Assembly: GCA_942492225.1 (NCBI GenBank)
Contig: CALODS010000058.1
Location: 1 to 31,691, forward strand
Direction: 5' to 3'
Origin: JAFGTX01 sp942492225
GTDB taxonomy: Bacteria; Bacillota; Clostridia; Peptostreptococcales; Acidaminobacteraceae
DNA: 31,691 nucleotides
A program made the position numbers and the translations under genes. The notes under the pieces were generated by a model. It did no database searches. It was not told the DNA's origin and saw only the letters and a list, made by a program, of their open reading frames with translations. This document shows positions 1 through 6,165 of the stretch, in pieces. Each line of letters begins with the position of its first letter. Position 1 is the stretch's first letter.

Positions 1-1301
1 CTACAGGATGTGACGAGTATGTTACTAAGAATCATTGCTGTCCATACAGAATCTGGTTTGAACTCTGTATAGTGTTTGAAGACATAGAGCATAGGAATTC
101 TAAGAAGCCATAATCGAGAAATCATCAGAAACATCGCAATTTTTGTATGTCCCGCACCTTGGAAGGTACCAATAAAAATTTGAAAAAAGCCAACAAGGGG
201 CAGAGTGATGGTAATAAGACGCATGTAATGTGTACCTTGTAGAATAACTTGTGGATCACTAGAAAAAATACGCACTACATTTTCAGATAATGCAATAAGA
301 ATACCACCAGCAACAATTAGAAAAAAAGTTGAAAGAAGTGCACTTAATTTGACTGCTTGTTTTGCTCGTTCCTTGTTTTGTGCGCCGAGATTTTGACCGA
401 TGATGGCTGATATCGCTGTACCAATACCAAGTGCAGGCATCATGACAAGTCCACTAATACGATTGCCAATAGAAAAGGCGGTCAATGTAGATTCTCCAAG
501 AGAAATAATAAAAACATTCATAATGGTAAACCCAAAAGCTGAAGTAGATTGACCAATACTCGACGGAATACCCATTCGAAGGAGTGATTTCATTGGGTTA
601 ATTTGAATAGTCATATCCTTTATGCCTATGCGGAGTTGATTTTTTTTGCTGAACAATGTTCCGATCGCATAAAATCCAATGACCCCTCTTGCGATAACAG
701 TTGCTATAGCCGCGCCTTCTATACCAAATCCAAAAGTGAAGATAAAGATTGGATCAAGAATGATGTTTAATAAGACTGAAACAGCACCATATTTCATTGA
801 TGATTTGTTGTCGCCTTCTCCAGCTTTGATGGCAGCGTATATAACCATCGAGAAAAGTGTTGGCATCCCAAGAAACATAATACGAATAAACCCTAGGGCT
901 TGATGATAAAGTCCACCACTTGCACCTAGAATAGTAAGCAACCACGGTGCTAACAAAAAACCGCTGGCGCCAAATAGAACAGAAAATATACTGTTAAATA
1001 GAATTGTCTGGCTGGCATAGTCGATTGCCTTATTTCTATTATGAGCGCCAATAGACTGTGCAATAAGTGCAGTAGCTGCAACGCCAATGCCTGTTGCAAA
1101 AGACAGCATCAAAAATGTTAAAGGCCAGACAAATTGAATTGCGGCTATTGAGGTGGTTCCAAGTTTACCGACAAAATATGTATCCGTTATATTGTAAATT
1201 GTTTGGATGAAATTATTTATCATTAAAGGAAGAGACAGCATGATGATCGCTTTGCTTAAGTTTCCTTGCAGAATGAGTTGTCTATTTTTTAAATAGTCCA
1301 T
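1..1301 (-). CDS. MATE-family multidrug/Na+ efflux transporter, 3' end outside window
   Basis: Reading the minus strand from the ATG at 1301 gives 433 codons without a stop, running off the window edge. The protein begins MDYLKNRQLILQGNLSKAI and continues with alternating hydrophobic segments. Family-typical stretches are visible: PLMINNFIQTIYNITDTYFV near the N-terminus, GAGHTKIAMF in the second half, and the pseudo-repeat of six-helix halves expected for MATE (multi antimicrobial extrusion) antiporters. These inner-membrane proteins export cationic drugs or metabolites in exchange for Na+ or H+. A ribosome site AGGTGG lies just upstream (about 1309-1314). MATE proteins are usually about 450 residues, so only the last few tens of codons are missing. 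The gene is divergent from the cupin gene and has its own promoter. The substrate cannot be inferred. Confidence 0.93.
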   Translation of the reverse strand, partial: MDYLKNRQLILQGNLSKAIIMLSLPLMINNFIQTIYNITDTYFVGKLGTTSIAAIQFVWPLTFLMLSFATGIGVAATALIAQSIGAHNRNKAIDYASQTILFNSIFSVLFGASGFLLAPWLLTILGASGGLYHQALGFIRIMFLGMPTLFSMVIYAAIKAGEGDNKSSMKYGAVSVLLNIILDPIFIFTFGFGIEGAAIATVIARGVIGFYAIGTLFSKKNQLRIGIKDMTIQINPMKSLLRMGIPSSIGQSTSAFGFTIMNVFIISLGESTLTAFSIGNRISGLVMMPALGIGTAISAIIGQNLGAQNKERAKQAVKLSALLSTFFLIVAGGILIALSENVVRIFSSDPQVILQGTHYMRLITITLPLVGFFQIFIGTFQGAGHTKIAMFLMISRLWLLRIPMLYVFKHYTEFKPDSVWTAMILSNILVTSC

Positions 1302-1323
1302 AAAATGACCACCTTTCATGAAG

Positions 1324-1352
1324 AGTATAGCATGTTGAAATTTGTGGGACAA
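1324..1352 (-). promoter_or_regulatory. Sigma-A promoter of the MATE gene
   Basis: On the minus strand TTGTCC (1352-1347) is followed after exactly 17 bases by TATACT (1329-1324), about 23 bases before the start codon at 1301. Spacing and hexamers fit a housekeeping promoter. It overlaps the region upstream of the divergent cupin promoter, so the two could influence each other. Confidence 0.6.
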
Positions 1353-1372
1353 TGTTACTTATAGAATTAAAA

Positions 1373-1381
1373 TGGTATAAT
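1373..1381 (+). promoter_or_regulatory. Extended -10 promoter of the cupin gene
   Basis: TGGTATAAT is a perfect extended -10 element (TGN followed by TATAAT) 27 bases before the cupin start codon. No good -35 hexamer is visible, which is common for extended -10 promoters. Confidence 0.6.
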
Positions 1382-1408
1382 AATAAGAAAAAGTAAGGAG
1401 GAAAGACA

Positions 1409-1756
1409 ATGATTATTTCTCATTTAGATAAGGTTATTCCAATCGTAATGACGGGTGATACAGTTAACGAAGCATCTATGAAAAAGTTAGTAGGCAATGA
1501 AGAAGGTTGGGACAGTCATGTTATGCGTGTTGTAGAACTTGGTGTAGATGGTTTTTCACCAAAACATTCACATCCTTGGCCCCATATAAATTATATTATT
1601 GAAGGTGAAGGGATTTTGTTCCTTAATGGTGAAGAAAACCCAATTAAAGCCGGATCATTTGCTTATGTTCCATCAGAGGCATTACATCAATTTAAAAATA
1701 CTGGTAAAGAGACATTGAAGTTTATATGTATCGTACCAAATGAAGGTCATTTATAA
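1409..1756 (+). CDS. Small single-domain cupin protein
   Basis: A 115-residue protein whose centre matches the two cupin motifs. The first contains H53 and H55 with H59 (PKHSHPWPH), followed by E65/G66. The second, GSFAYVPSEALHQFKN (residues 82-97), has the G, P and H93 pattern. These histidines and the glutamate normally bind one metal ion in a small beta-barrel. Stand-alone cupin_2 proteins act as dioxygenases, isomerases or sugar/ligand sensors, and the sequence does not tell which. The start is supported by AAGGAGG about 8 bases upstream and an extended -10 promoter. It is monocistronic: a strong terminator follows 18 bases after the stop. Confidence 0.88.
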   Translation: MIISHLDKVIPIVMTGDTVNEASMKKLVGNEEGWDSHVMRVVELGVDGFSPKHSHPWPHINYIIEGEGILFLNGEENPIKAGSFAYVPSEALHQFKNTGKETLKFICIVPNEGHL

Positions 1757-1773
1757 AGTGTAATTTATATCAG

Positions 1774-1827
1774 AAAACAGCTTTTAAAGGATTGTAGAAA
1801 TCTTATAATCAAAAAGCTGTTTTTTTT
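1774..1827 (+). terminator. Intrinsic terminator after the cupin gene
   Basis: AAAACAGCTTTT (1774-1785) pairs with AAAAAGCTGTTTT (1811 onward), followed by a run of eight T. The loop contains a second small stem, GATTGTA with TATAATC (one G-U pair), so the whole can fold as one long hairpin. Confidence 0.85.
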
Positions 1828-1842
1828 AATGGCAGAATGTGT

Positions 1843-1869
1843 TAAGTTTATTCATGGTTTTTCCGATAC
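1843..1869 (+). promoter_or_regulatory. Sigma-28 (SigD/FliA)-like promoter
   Basis: TAAG (1843-1846), a 15-base gap, then TCCGATAC (1862-1869). This matches the flagellar sigma-28 consensus TAAA-N15-GCCGATAA at three of four and six of eight positions with ideal spacing. It lies 24 bases before the GTG at 1893. The match is sequence-level only; sigma-28 use is inference. Confidence 0.5.
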
Positions 1870-1892
1870 ATAATAATGAAAGGAGTGGTGAC

Positions 1893-2252
1893 GTGAGAAT
1901 TACATCAAATATGATTCATCATAATCAGGAAAGTTTAGAAAATAATCCATTTTACAAGAAAAAAATGGAGGGTAGTAAAACAGACGAGTCAAAAAAAGAT
2001 GAGGACAAGAATACAGTAGCTTTGTCGAAGAACGTTGTTGCAGAACAAGTCAAAGATACAGTCGTACTTTCTAAAATTGGTCCGAATGGTCATAAGGAAC
2101 AAATAAAATCAGTGACGGCAGATTCTGAATTGGGACGACAATTGTCTGATATGATCAAAAAAGAAAATATGACAGATGAGGATGTTTTAAAAGAAAAACT
2201 AAAAGAAATAACACTAAACAGCAAACGATTAAGTTTAACAAGCTATTTATAG
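1893..2252 (+). CDS. Small charged protein of unknown function, possible flagellar-regulon member
   Basis: A 119-residue protein starting at GTG 1893, chosen because AGGAG (1881-1885) sits 7 bases upstream. The longer in-frame ATG at 1839 has no ribosome site and would overlap the promoter. I do not recognise a family. It is hydrophilic and lysine/glutamate-rich, with no signal peptide, membrane segment or cysteine. It opens V/M-RITSNMIHHNQ, which resembles the first residues of flagellar hook-associated proteins such as FlgL, but there is no flagellin-like body after it. The central part (residues about 25-65) looks disordered, and the C-terminal half (DSELGRQLSDMIKKENMTDE onward) looks helical. 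The sigma-28-like promoter upstream makes a motility link plausible, not proven. It is monocistronic between two terminators. Confidence 0.7.
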   Translation: MRITSNMIHHNQESLENNPFYKKKMEGSKTDESKKDEDKNTVALSKNVVAEQVKDTVVLSKIGPNGHKEQIKSVTADSELGRQLSDMIKKENMTDEDVLKEKLKEITLNSKRLSLTSYL

Positions 2253-2266
2253 AAATAATACATATG

Positions 2267-2299
2267 ATGGCTATTTTATTTTAAAGTAGCCATTTCTTT
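2267..2299 (+). terminator. Intrinsic terminator after the 119-residue gene
   Basis: ATGGCTA (2267-2273) pairs with TAGCCAT (2287-2293). The stem is extended by TTT/AAA inside, and the tail TTCTTT follows. Confidence 0.65.
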
Positions 2300-2337
2300 A
2301 TGTTTGTATGGTTTTAACAATGTTAAGTGTATTATGG

Positions 2338-2364
2338 TTGACTTTAAATTAAAGATATGATAAT
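2338..2364 (+). promoter_or_regulatory. Probable promoter of the preQ1 riboswitch/queT transcript
   Basis: TTGACT (2338-2343) is followed by GATAAT (2359-2364) at 15-base spacing; TAATTT at 17 bases is an alternative -10. It lies directly upstream of the riboswitch stem at 2373. Confidence 0.45.
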
Positions 2365-2372
2365 TTATTTCA

Positions 2373-2411
2373 AGACAGTTCGTAAGCCTCCTGTCTATAA
2401 ACAAAACTACG
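2373..2411 (+). promoter_or_regulatory. preQ1-I riboswitch upstream of queT
   Basis: The sequence has the preQ1-I layout. A short P1 stem AGACAG (2373-2378) pairs with CTGTCT (2391-2396), enclosing the loop TTCGTAAGCCTC. A purine-rich tail TATAAACAAAACTAC follows, whose TAC (2408-2410) can pair with GTA in the loop (2382-2384) to close the H-type pseudoknot. The next gene encodes a QueT transporter, a known target of preQ1 sensing, which supports the call. preQ1 is the queuosine precursor 7-aminomethyl-7-deazaguanine. Control is likely by transcription termination (terminator at 2481). Confidence 0.8.
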
Positions 2412-2480
2412 GCACCTATAGAATATAGTGGCAAACACTTGATCATAAATAATCAAGTGGGTGTATTCATGTGTTTATTT

Positions 2481-2512
2481 GGTGTGCTCAATTATTGGAG
2501 AGCACCTTTTTT
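2481..2512 (+). terminator. Riboswitch-controlled terminator before queT
   Basis: GGTGTGCTC (2481-2489) and GAGAGCACC (2498-2506) form a stem with one mismatch and one G-U pair, followed by six T. A perfect 8-bp hairpin CACTTGAT/ATCAAGTG (2436-2459) lies between it and the aptamer. GCACC (2412-2416), just after the aptamer tail, can pair with GGTGT (2481-2485), so an antiterminator is possible. That alternative fold is inference. Confidence 0.75.
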
Positions 2513-2558
2513 AGTTTTGATAAAAGTTTGAGGCATAAACTTTTTAAGGAGTAAAAAC

Positions 2559-3041
2559 ATGAAAATTGAATTAACGACAAAGAACATTGTAACAATTGGA
2601 TTAGTGGCAGCAATTTATGCGGTATTAACCTTAGTATTGGCACCAATGAGTTATGGACCAATACAATTTAGAGTATCAGAAGTCTTAAACCTTTTAGCGT
2701 TTGTAAATCCAATATTTGCACCAGGAATAGTCCTTGGATGTTTCATTGCTAATCTGTTTAGTCCACTTGGTATGATGGATGTTATTTTTGGGACGACAGC
2801 AACGCTAATAAGTGTTATTATGATTGTAAGAAGCAAAAAATTATGGGTGGCATCTTTATGGCCTGTAATCTTTAACGGGATTATTATTGGAGTTGAATTA
2901 CAATATGCATTCCAAGTACCATTTTTGGTTGGAGCATTCCAAGTAGCTCTAGGAGAATTTGTAGTCGTAACTTTATTAGGGGTACCTTTATTCTCTGCAT
3001 TGTTAAAGAACGCAGCCTTTTCAAAGTATGTTCAAGGATAA
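2559..3041 (+). CDS. queT: QueT-family preQ1/queuosine-precursor transporter
   Basis: A 160-residue, very hydrophobic protein with about five or six membrane segments. It matches the QueT (COG4708) family, including the conserved N-terminal stretch YGPIQFRVSEVLNLLAF (residues 31-47) and GCFIANLFSPLG (60-71). QueT is the substrate-binding S component of an energy-coupling-factor uptake system for queuosine precursors, working with shared EcfA/EcfT subunits encoded elsewhere. The preQ1-I riboswitch directly upstream ties expression to the same molecule. The start has AAGGAG (2546-2551) at 7 bases. A MarR-type gene follows 45 bases downstream with no terminator between, so the two are probably co-transcribed. 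Confidence 0.93.
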   Translation: MKIELTTKNIVTIGLVAAIYAVLTLVLAPMSYGPIQFRVSEVLNLLAFVNPIFAPGIVLGCFIANLFSPLGMMDVIFGTTATLISVIMIVRSKKLWVASLWPVIFNGIIIGVELQYAFQVPFLVGAFQVALGEFVVVTLLGVPLFSALLKNAAFSKYVQG

Positions 3042-3086
3042 TAAGCACCACTATTTGCTTACGTTAGGATGAAAGCAGGAAAATGA

Positions 3087-3521
3087 ATGAACATTGAACG
3101 ATTAGGATTATTACTACATCAATCTGATAAGAGATTTAAGCATTATTTAGATATGGAGCTTGCTAAATTAAAACTGACGTCTAAGGAACTCGCTATCTTA
3201 ATGGATTTGTATCATCAAAAAACAGTCGGGAGTGAACAAAGTAGAACGTTAAGTATAATGGCCAGTCGTTTAGATATAGGTATAGAGAGCTTTGATGAAA
3301 TCATTAGTAAAATGGAAAGCAATGATTGGATTGTCCGTGTACCTGGACAAGTAGACCGTCGAAGCTTAGATATATTTTTATCTAATAAAGCAGTTAGTAT
3401 TATTGATTATTTAGCGGACCGCTACAAATATGTTGATGAAAAAGCTTATAAAGGTTTTTCAGAAGATGAGATTCAAGCCGTTGAATCTTATTTAAAGCGC
3501 ATCGTTGATAATCTCAAATAG
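3087..3521 (+). CDS. MarR-family transcriptional regulator
   Basis: A 144-residue protein with MarR winged-helix layout: an N-terminal dimerisation helix, a helix-turn-helix region (about residues 45-85, with SIMASRLDIGIESFDEIISK), a wing ending in DRRSLDIFLS (about 93-102), and a C-terminal helical part containing GFSEDEIQAVESYLKRI. DRR in the wing is the DNA-contacting signature of the family. ATG 3087 was chosen because GCAGGA lies about 7 bases upstream; the out-of-frame ATG at 3083 ends after three codons. The gene follows queT without a terminator, so it may be read from the preQ1-controlled transcript. Its target is unknown; queT itself or the divergent surroundings are candidates only by position. 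Confidence 0.85.
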   Translation: MNIERLGLLLHQSDKRFKHYLDMELAKLKLTSKELAILMDLYHQKTVGSEQSRTLSIMASRLDIGIESFDEIISKMESNDWIVRVPGQVDRRSLDIFLSNKAVSIIDYLADRYKYVDEKAYKGFSEDEIQAVESYLKRIVDNLK

Positions 3522-3528
3522 ACGAGTA

Positions 3529-3557
3529 TTGACGCCTATATTGATGCGTGTTATAGT
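3529..3557 (+). promoter_or_regulatory. Sigma-A promoter of the ribU transcript
   Basis: TTGACG (3529-3534), a 17-base gap, then TATAGT (3552-3557), starting 8 bases after the marR stop and 27 bases ahead of the FMN aptamer. Confidence 0.7.
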
Positions 3558-3583
3558 AACAGTAATTAAATAATATAATTATT

Positions 3584-3692
3584 TTCTTCAGGGCGGGGCG
3601 CAATTCCCCACCGGCGGTTATAGTCCGCGAGCCTTTTGGCTGATCTGGTGTAATTCCAGAACCGACAGTTATAGTCTGGATGGGAGAGGAAG
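3584..3692 (+). promoter_or_regulatory. FMN riboswitch (RFN element)
   Basis: A clear RFN element. It contains the conserved cores CAGGGCGGGGCGCAATTCCC, CACCGGCGGTTATAGTCCGC and GAACCGACAGTTATAGTC, closed by a P1 stem TTCTTC/GAGGAA. It senses flavin mononucleotide and lies upstream of the riboflavin transporter ribU. High FMN is expected to favour the terminator at 3714 and shut off uptake. Confidence 0.97.
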
Positions 3693-3713
3693 TATTTCAT
3701 TTTTTGAACTCTT

Positions 3714-3743
3714 AACCCCTGAAGTATAGCTTTAGGGGTTTTT
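3714..3743 (+). terminator. Terminator of the FMN riboswitch
   Basis: AACCCCTGAAG (3714-3724) pairs with CTTTAGGGGTT (3730-3740) around a 5-base loop, followed by TTT. The strong stem lies between aptamer and ribU start, as in transcription-attenuating RFN switches. Confidence 0.88.
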
Positions 3744-3800
3744 CTTCGTTATAAAACAACATAGCACACCCCAAAGCATCTATTAAGGGAGGAAAATAAC

Positions 3801-4385
3801 ATGATTAGCAACAAGAAATATTCAGTAAATACAATGACAAAGGTATCGATTCTTTCGGTAATTGCGTTTATTGTAATGTTCATTGAGGCACCAGTTTTTA
3901 TATTTCCAGGGTTTCTAAAAATTGATTTGAGTGATGTCCCGGCACTTATTGCGGGGTTCGCTTTGGGTCCGGCTGCGGGGGTTGCAGTTGAGTTGTTGAA
4001 AAATGTGCTGCACTTACTCAGAACATCTACAGGTGGCGTGGGCGAGATGGCAAACTTTGTTATTGGCGCTTCTATGGTCGCACCAGCAGCATTTATTTAT
4101 CACAGAAAAAAAGATAGAACGGGCGCAGTTCTTGGACTTACGGTCGGTGTTCTTATAATGTCAGTTGTAGGCGCATTTGCAAACTATTTTGTTCTGTTAC
4201 CTTTTTACCAAAACTTTATGCCATTGGATGCCATTATTGGTATGTCGGCTGCTGCTAACGGTGCAATTGTAGATATTAAAACATTGATATTATATGGTAT
4301 TATTCCATTTAACTTATTTAAAGGTGTTATTGTAGCCATTTTTACAATGTTGCTATATAAGAAAATGTCTACGTTACTTAAGTAA
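3801..4385 (+). CDS. ribU: Riboflavin ECF transporter substrate-binding component RibU
   Basis: A 194-residue membrane protein with six predicted helices. It carries the RibU signature in the first third: FPGFLKIDLSDVPALIAGFA (residues 35-54) and GVAVELLKNVLHLL (about 60-73). RibU is the S component that binds riboflavin at the outer face and docks onto the shared energising module EcfA-EcfA'-EcfT for uptake. It is preceded by an FMN riboswitch, which is the standard control for this gene. The ribosome site AAGGGAGG (3785-3792) is 8 bases before the ATG. It is monocistronic: a strong terminator follows at 4404. Confidence 0.95.
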   Translation: MISNKKYSVNTMTKVSILSVIAFIVMFIEAPVFIFPGFLKIDLSDVPALIAGFALGPAAGVAVELLKNVLHLLRTSTGGVGEMANFVIGASMVAPAAFIYHRKKDRTGAVLGLTVGVLIMSVVGAFANYFVLLPFYQNFMPLDAIIGMSAAANGAIVDIKTLILYGIIPFNLFKGVIVAIFTMLLYKKMSTLLK

Positions 4386-4403
4386 TAACAAGAATTAAAC
4401 ATC

Positions 4404-4442
4404 AAGCCACTCAATTAGTTTTCTAATGGAGTGGCTTTTTTT
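4404..4442 (+). terminator. Intrinsic terminator after ribU
   Basis: AAGCCACTC (4404-4412) pairs with GAGTGGCTT (4429-4437). The stem is extended by ATTAG/CTAAT around a TTTT loop, and seven or more T follow. Confidence 0.92.
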
Positions 4443-4487
4443 GATAAAGAGTGTAGAATAAAAGGGAGAAAAAAACGGAGCGAATAA

Positions 4488-5708
4488 ATGAAAAAAGTTG
4501 ATGTGATAATAATTGGAGCAGGTCCTGCAGGATTATTTGCTGGAGCACAAATAAAAAATAAGTCAGTGATTCTATTTGACCAAAATAAAAAAAGTAGTCT
4601 TAAATTATTGATGAGTGGTGCAGGGCAGTGTAATTTTACTCATACTGGTGATTTAAAACATTTTTTGGAGCACTACAACAATCAAAAATCTTTTTTGAAA
4701 GTAGCATTTAAACAATTTTTAAATGAAGACAGTCAAGCCTACTTTAGAAATCGTGGTTTGGAGATTATGGTAAGAGAAGATGGAAAAATTTTTCCGAAAT
4801 CTTTATCTGCTGAGGATATTAAATCAGTTCTAGTATCAGATAATAAAAAACTTGGACATGTCATTCATCATGAAGAATCCATTAAAACAGTCCAAGCAGT
4901 GACTGAAGGCTTTCAAATAGCAACGGATAAAAATAGTTATTTTGCAACAACTGTTATTGGTGCTTTTGGTGGCTGCTCTTATCCAACAACAGGATCAGAT
5001 GGACAGTTGTTTAAAGTATTTAAGCATTTGGGTCATAACATTATGCCACTTAAACCAGCTTTAGCGCCTGTTTATTGTGAAAACGAAAAACTATCATCTT
5101 TACAAGGTGTGTCGTTTAAGACTATAGAGGTTCAATGTTTAAGGGCGGGTAAACAAGTCGGAATTTATTCAGGTGATTTATTGATTACACATTTTGGACT
5201 AAGTGGTCCAGTTATTCTAAATAATAGCCGTGATTTTATGCCGAATGATATATTGCGTCTTCAGTTGCTAAAAATGGACCGACAATCATTTGAACGCTGT
5301 TTAATAGAGCGTAGTGTCAGTGATGGCAAAAAAGAACTAGGAAGCCTTTTAAAAAGCATGGATTGCCCTAAAAGGATAACCGAATTCATTTTAGAACTTA
5401 TCAAGATACCTAAAACTTTAAAATTATCAGAATTGACGAAAGTGCAGCGAAAACTCTTGGTAGAACATTTTTGTGCTTATGAAATTGCGATTCATCATGT
5501 TGGTGGTTATAATGTTGCTATGGCTACAACTGGTGGGATCGATGTTCAAGAAATTAATCGCAAGACAATGATGTCAAAAATTGTACCAAATTTATATTTT
5601 GCGGGTGAGTGTATGGATATTGATGGTGCTACAGGCGGTTACAATATTCAGTGGGCAATGACATCAGGTTACATTGCAGGTAAAAGTATTGATAATTCAT
5701 CTCAATAA
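4488..5708 (+). CDS. HI0933/BaiN-type FAD-dependent oxidoreductase
   Basis: A 406-residue flavoprotein. The N-terminal dinucleotide-binding fold is explicit: VDVIIIGAGPAGLFAGAQI (residues 4-22), with GxGxxG and an acidic residue ending the second strand (LFD, about 31). The family-specific segment KLLMSGAGQCNFTH follows. Near the C-terminus is the second FAD motif, NLYFAGECMDIDGATGGYN, and then IQWAMTSGYIAGKSI. The length fits the HI0933/YhiN/BaiN family (about 400). Members are often annotated as aminoacetone oxidase or bile-acid 3-oxo-delta4 reductase (BaiN), but the substrate of most is unproven, so no symbol is given. ACGGAG lies 7 bases before the ATG. The gene stands alone between the ribU terminator and the feoA promoter. 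Confidence 0.9.
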   Translation: MKKVDVIIIGAGPAGLFAGAQIKNKSVILFDQNKKSSLKLLMSGAGQCNFTHTGDLKHFLEHYNNQKSFLKVAFKQFLNEDSQAYFRNRGLEIMVREDGKIFPKSLSAEDIKSVLVSDNKKLGHVIHHEESIKTVQAVTEGFQIATDKNSYFATTVIGAFGGCSYPTTGSDGQLFKVFKHLGHNIMPLKPALAPVYCENEKLSSLQGVSFKTIEVQCLRAGKQVGIYSGDLLITHFGLSGPVILNNSRDFMPNDILRLQLLKMDRQSFERCLIERSVSDGKKELGSLLKSMDCPKRITEFILELIKIPKTLKLSELTKVQRKLLVEHFCAYEIAIHHVGGYNVAMATTGGIDVQEINRKTMMSKIVPNLYFAGECMDIDGATGGYNIQWAMTSGYIAGKSIDNSSQ

Positions 5709-5709
5709 T

Positions 5710-5738
5710 TTGACAATAGCACGCATATGATGTAGAAT
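5710..5738 (+). promoter_or_regulatory. Sigma-A promoter of feoA
   Basis: A perfect TTGACA (5710-5715) and TAGAAT (5733-5738) with a 17-base gap, beginning one base after the preceding stop codon. Transcription would start near 5745, where the Fur box begins. Confidence 0.8.
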
Positions 5739-5749
5739 AATAGCGTTAA

Positions 5750-5764
5750 TGATAATCATAATCA
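5750..5764 (+). promoter_or_regulatory. Fur box in front of feoA
   Basis: TGATAATCATAATCA matches the 7-1-7 Fur consensus TGATAATNATTATCA at 14 of 15 positions, counting the free centre. It lies just downstream of the -10 element and over the expected transcription start, so iron-loaded Fur should block feoA expression. Confidence 0.8.
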
Positions 5765-5785
5765 TAGTCAATAGAGAGGTGAAAA

Positions 5786-6013
5786 ATGCCATTAAGATCT
5801 ATTAAAACAGGAAAAGTAGTTGTATTAAAAGATATAAATTGGGGAACAAAACTTAGAAAGAAACTCGAAGACATGGGTTTAACGCCGGGTGTACGTTTTA
5901 AAGTGGTTTCTGGAGAAGGCTTTGGACCTTGTATAATTGAAGTAAGGGGAACGCGATTGGCTTTAGGTCGATCTATTGTTTCTAGAATTCAAGTAGATGA
6001 ATTGACGACATAA
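5786..6013 (+). CDS. feoA: Ferrous iron transport protein A
   Basis: A 75-residue protein with the SH3-like FeoA fold. It contains KKLEDMGLTPGVRFKVVSGE (residues 25-44), with the family LxxMGL.PG signature, then GPCIIEVRGTRLALGRSIVSRIQV, the ending common to FeoA and the DtxR SH3 domain. FeoA is a small cytosolic partner of the Fe2+ channel FeoB. The start has GAGAGGTGA just upstream. Expression is set by a strong promoter covered by a Fur box. feoB follows after a 152-base spacer with several hairpins; there is no second FeoA or FeoC. Confidence 0.94.
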   Translation: MPLRSIKTGKVVVLKDINWGTKLRKKLEDMGLTPGVRFKVVSGEGFGPCIIEVRGTRLALGRSIVSRIQVDELTT

Positions 6014-6037
6014 AGTATTGGGGAACCAATACTTTTT
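6013..6037 (+). terminator. Terminator-like hairpin immediately after feoA
   Basis: AAGTATTGG (6013-6021) pairs perfectly with CCAATACTT (6026-6034) around GGAA, ending in TTTTT. It starts in the feoA stop codon, so it would uncouple feoA from feoB unless read through. Confidence 0.82.
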
Positions 6038-6042
6038 ATTGA

Positions 6043-6152
6043 TTGACAAACAATTAAATAATTTGCTTTAAGAAGATGTCCATGCTTGGTGATGGCCATT
6101 GAATATTTTTTTAGTATTAAATTACAGTGACTTAACGAGGCACTGTTTTTTT
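6043..6152 (+). promoter_or_regulatory. Hairpin-rich feoA-feoB spacer, possible feoB leader
   Basis: The spacer starts with a perfect -35-like TTGACA (6043-6048) without a clear -10. Then comes hairpin ATG-t-CCAT / ATGG-c-CAT (6076-6099), followed by T7 (6106-6112). A second hairpin ACAGTG/CACTGT (6124-6146) ends in T7 (6146-6152) and touches the feoB ribosome site AGGGGG (6153-6158). AGTATT (6113-6118) could pair back with AATACT (6028-6033) of the preceding terminator. No known riboswitch class was recognised. The arrangement suggests attenuation ahead of feoB, but this is inference. Confidence 0.5.
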
Positions 6153-6165
6153 AGGGGGAAACACA

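Noticed and set aside
679..945. Small frames on both strands at the window start
   Set aside because: They lie within the MATE transporter gene, whose frame is open from 1301 to the window edge.
6043..6072. Independent sigma-A promoter for feoB
   Set aside because: TTGACA is perfect but no acceptable -10 is found at 16-18 bases; kept only as part of the spacer description.
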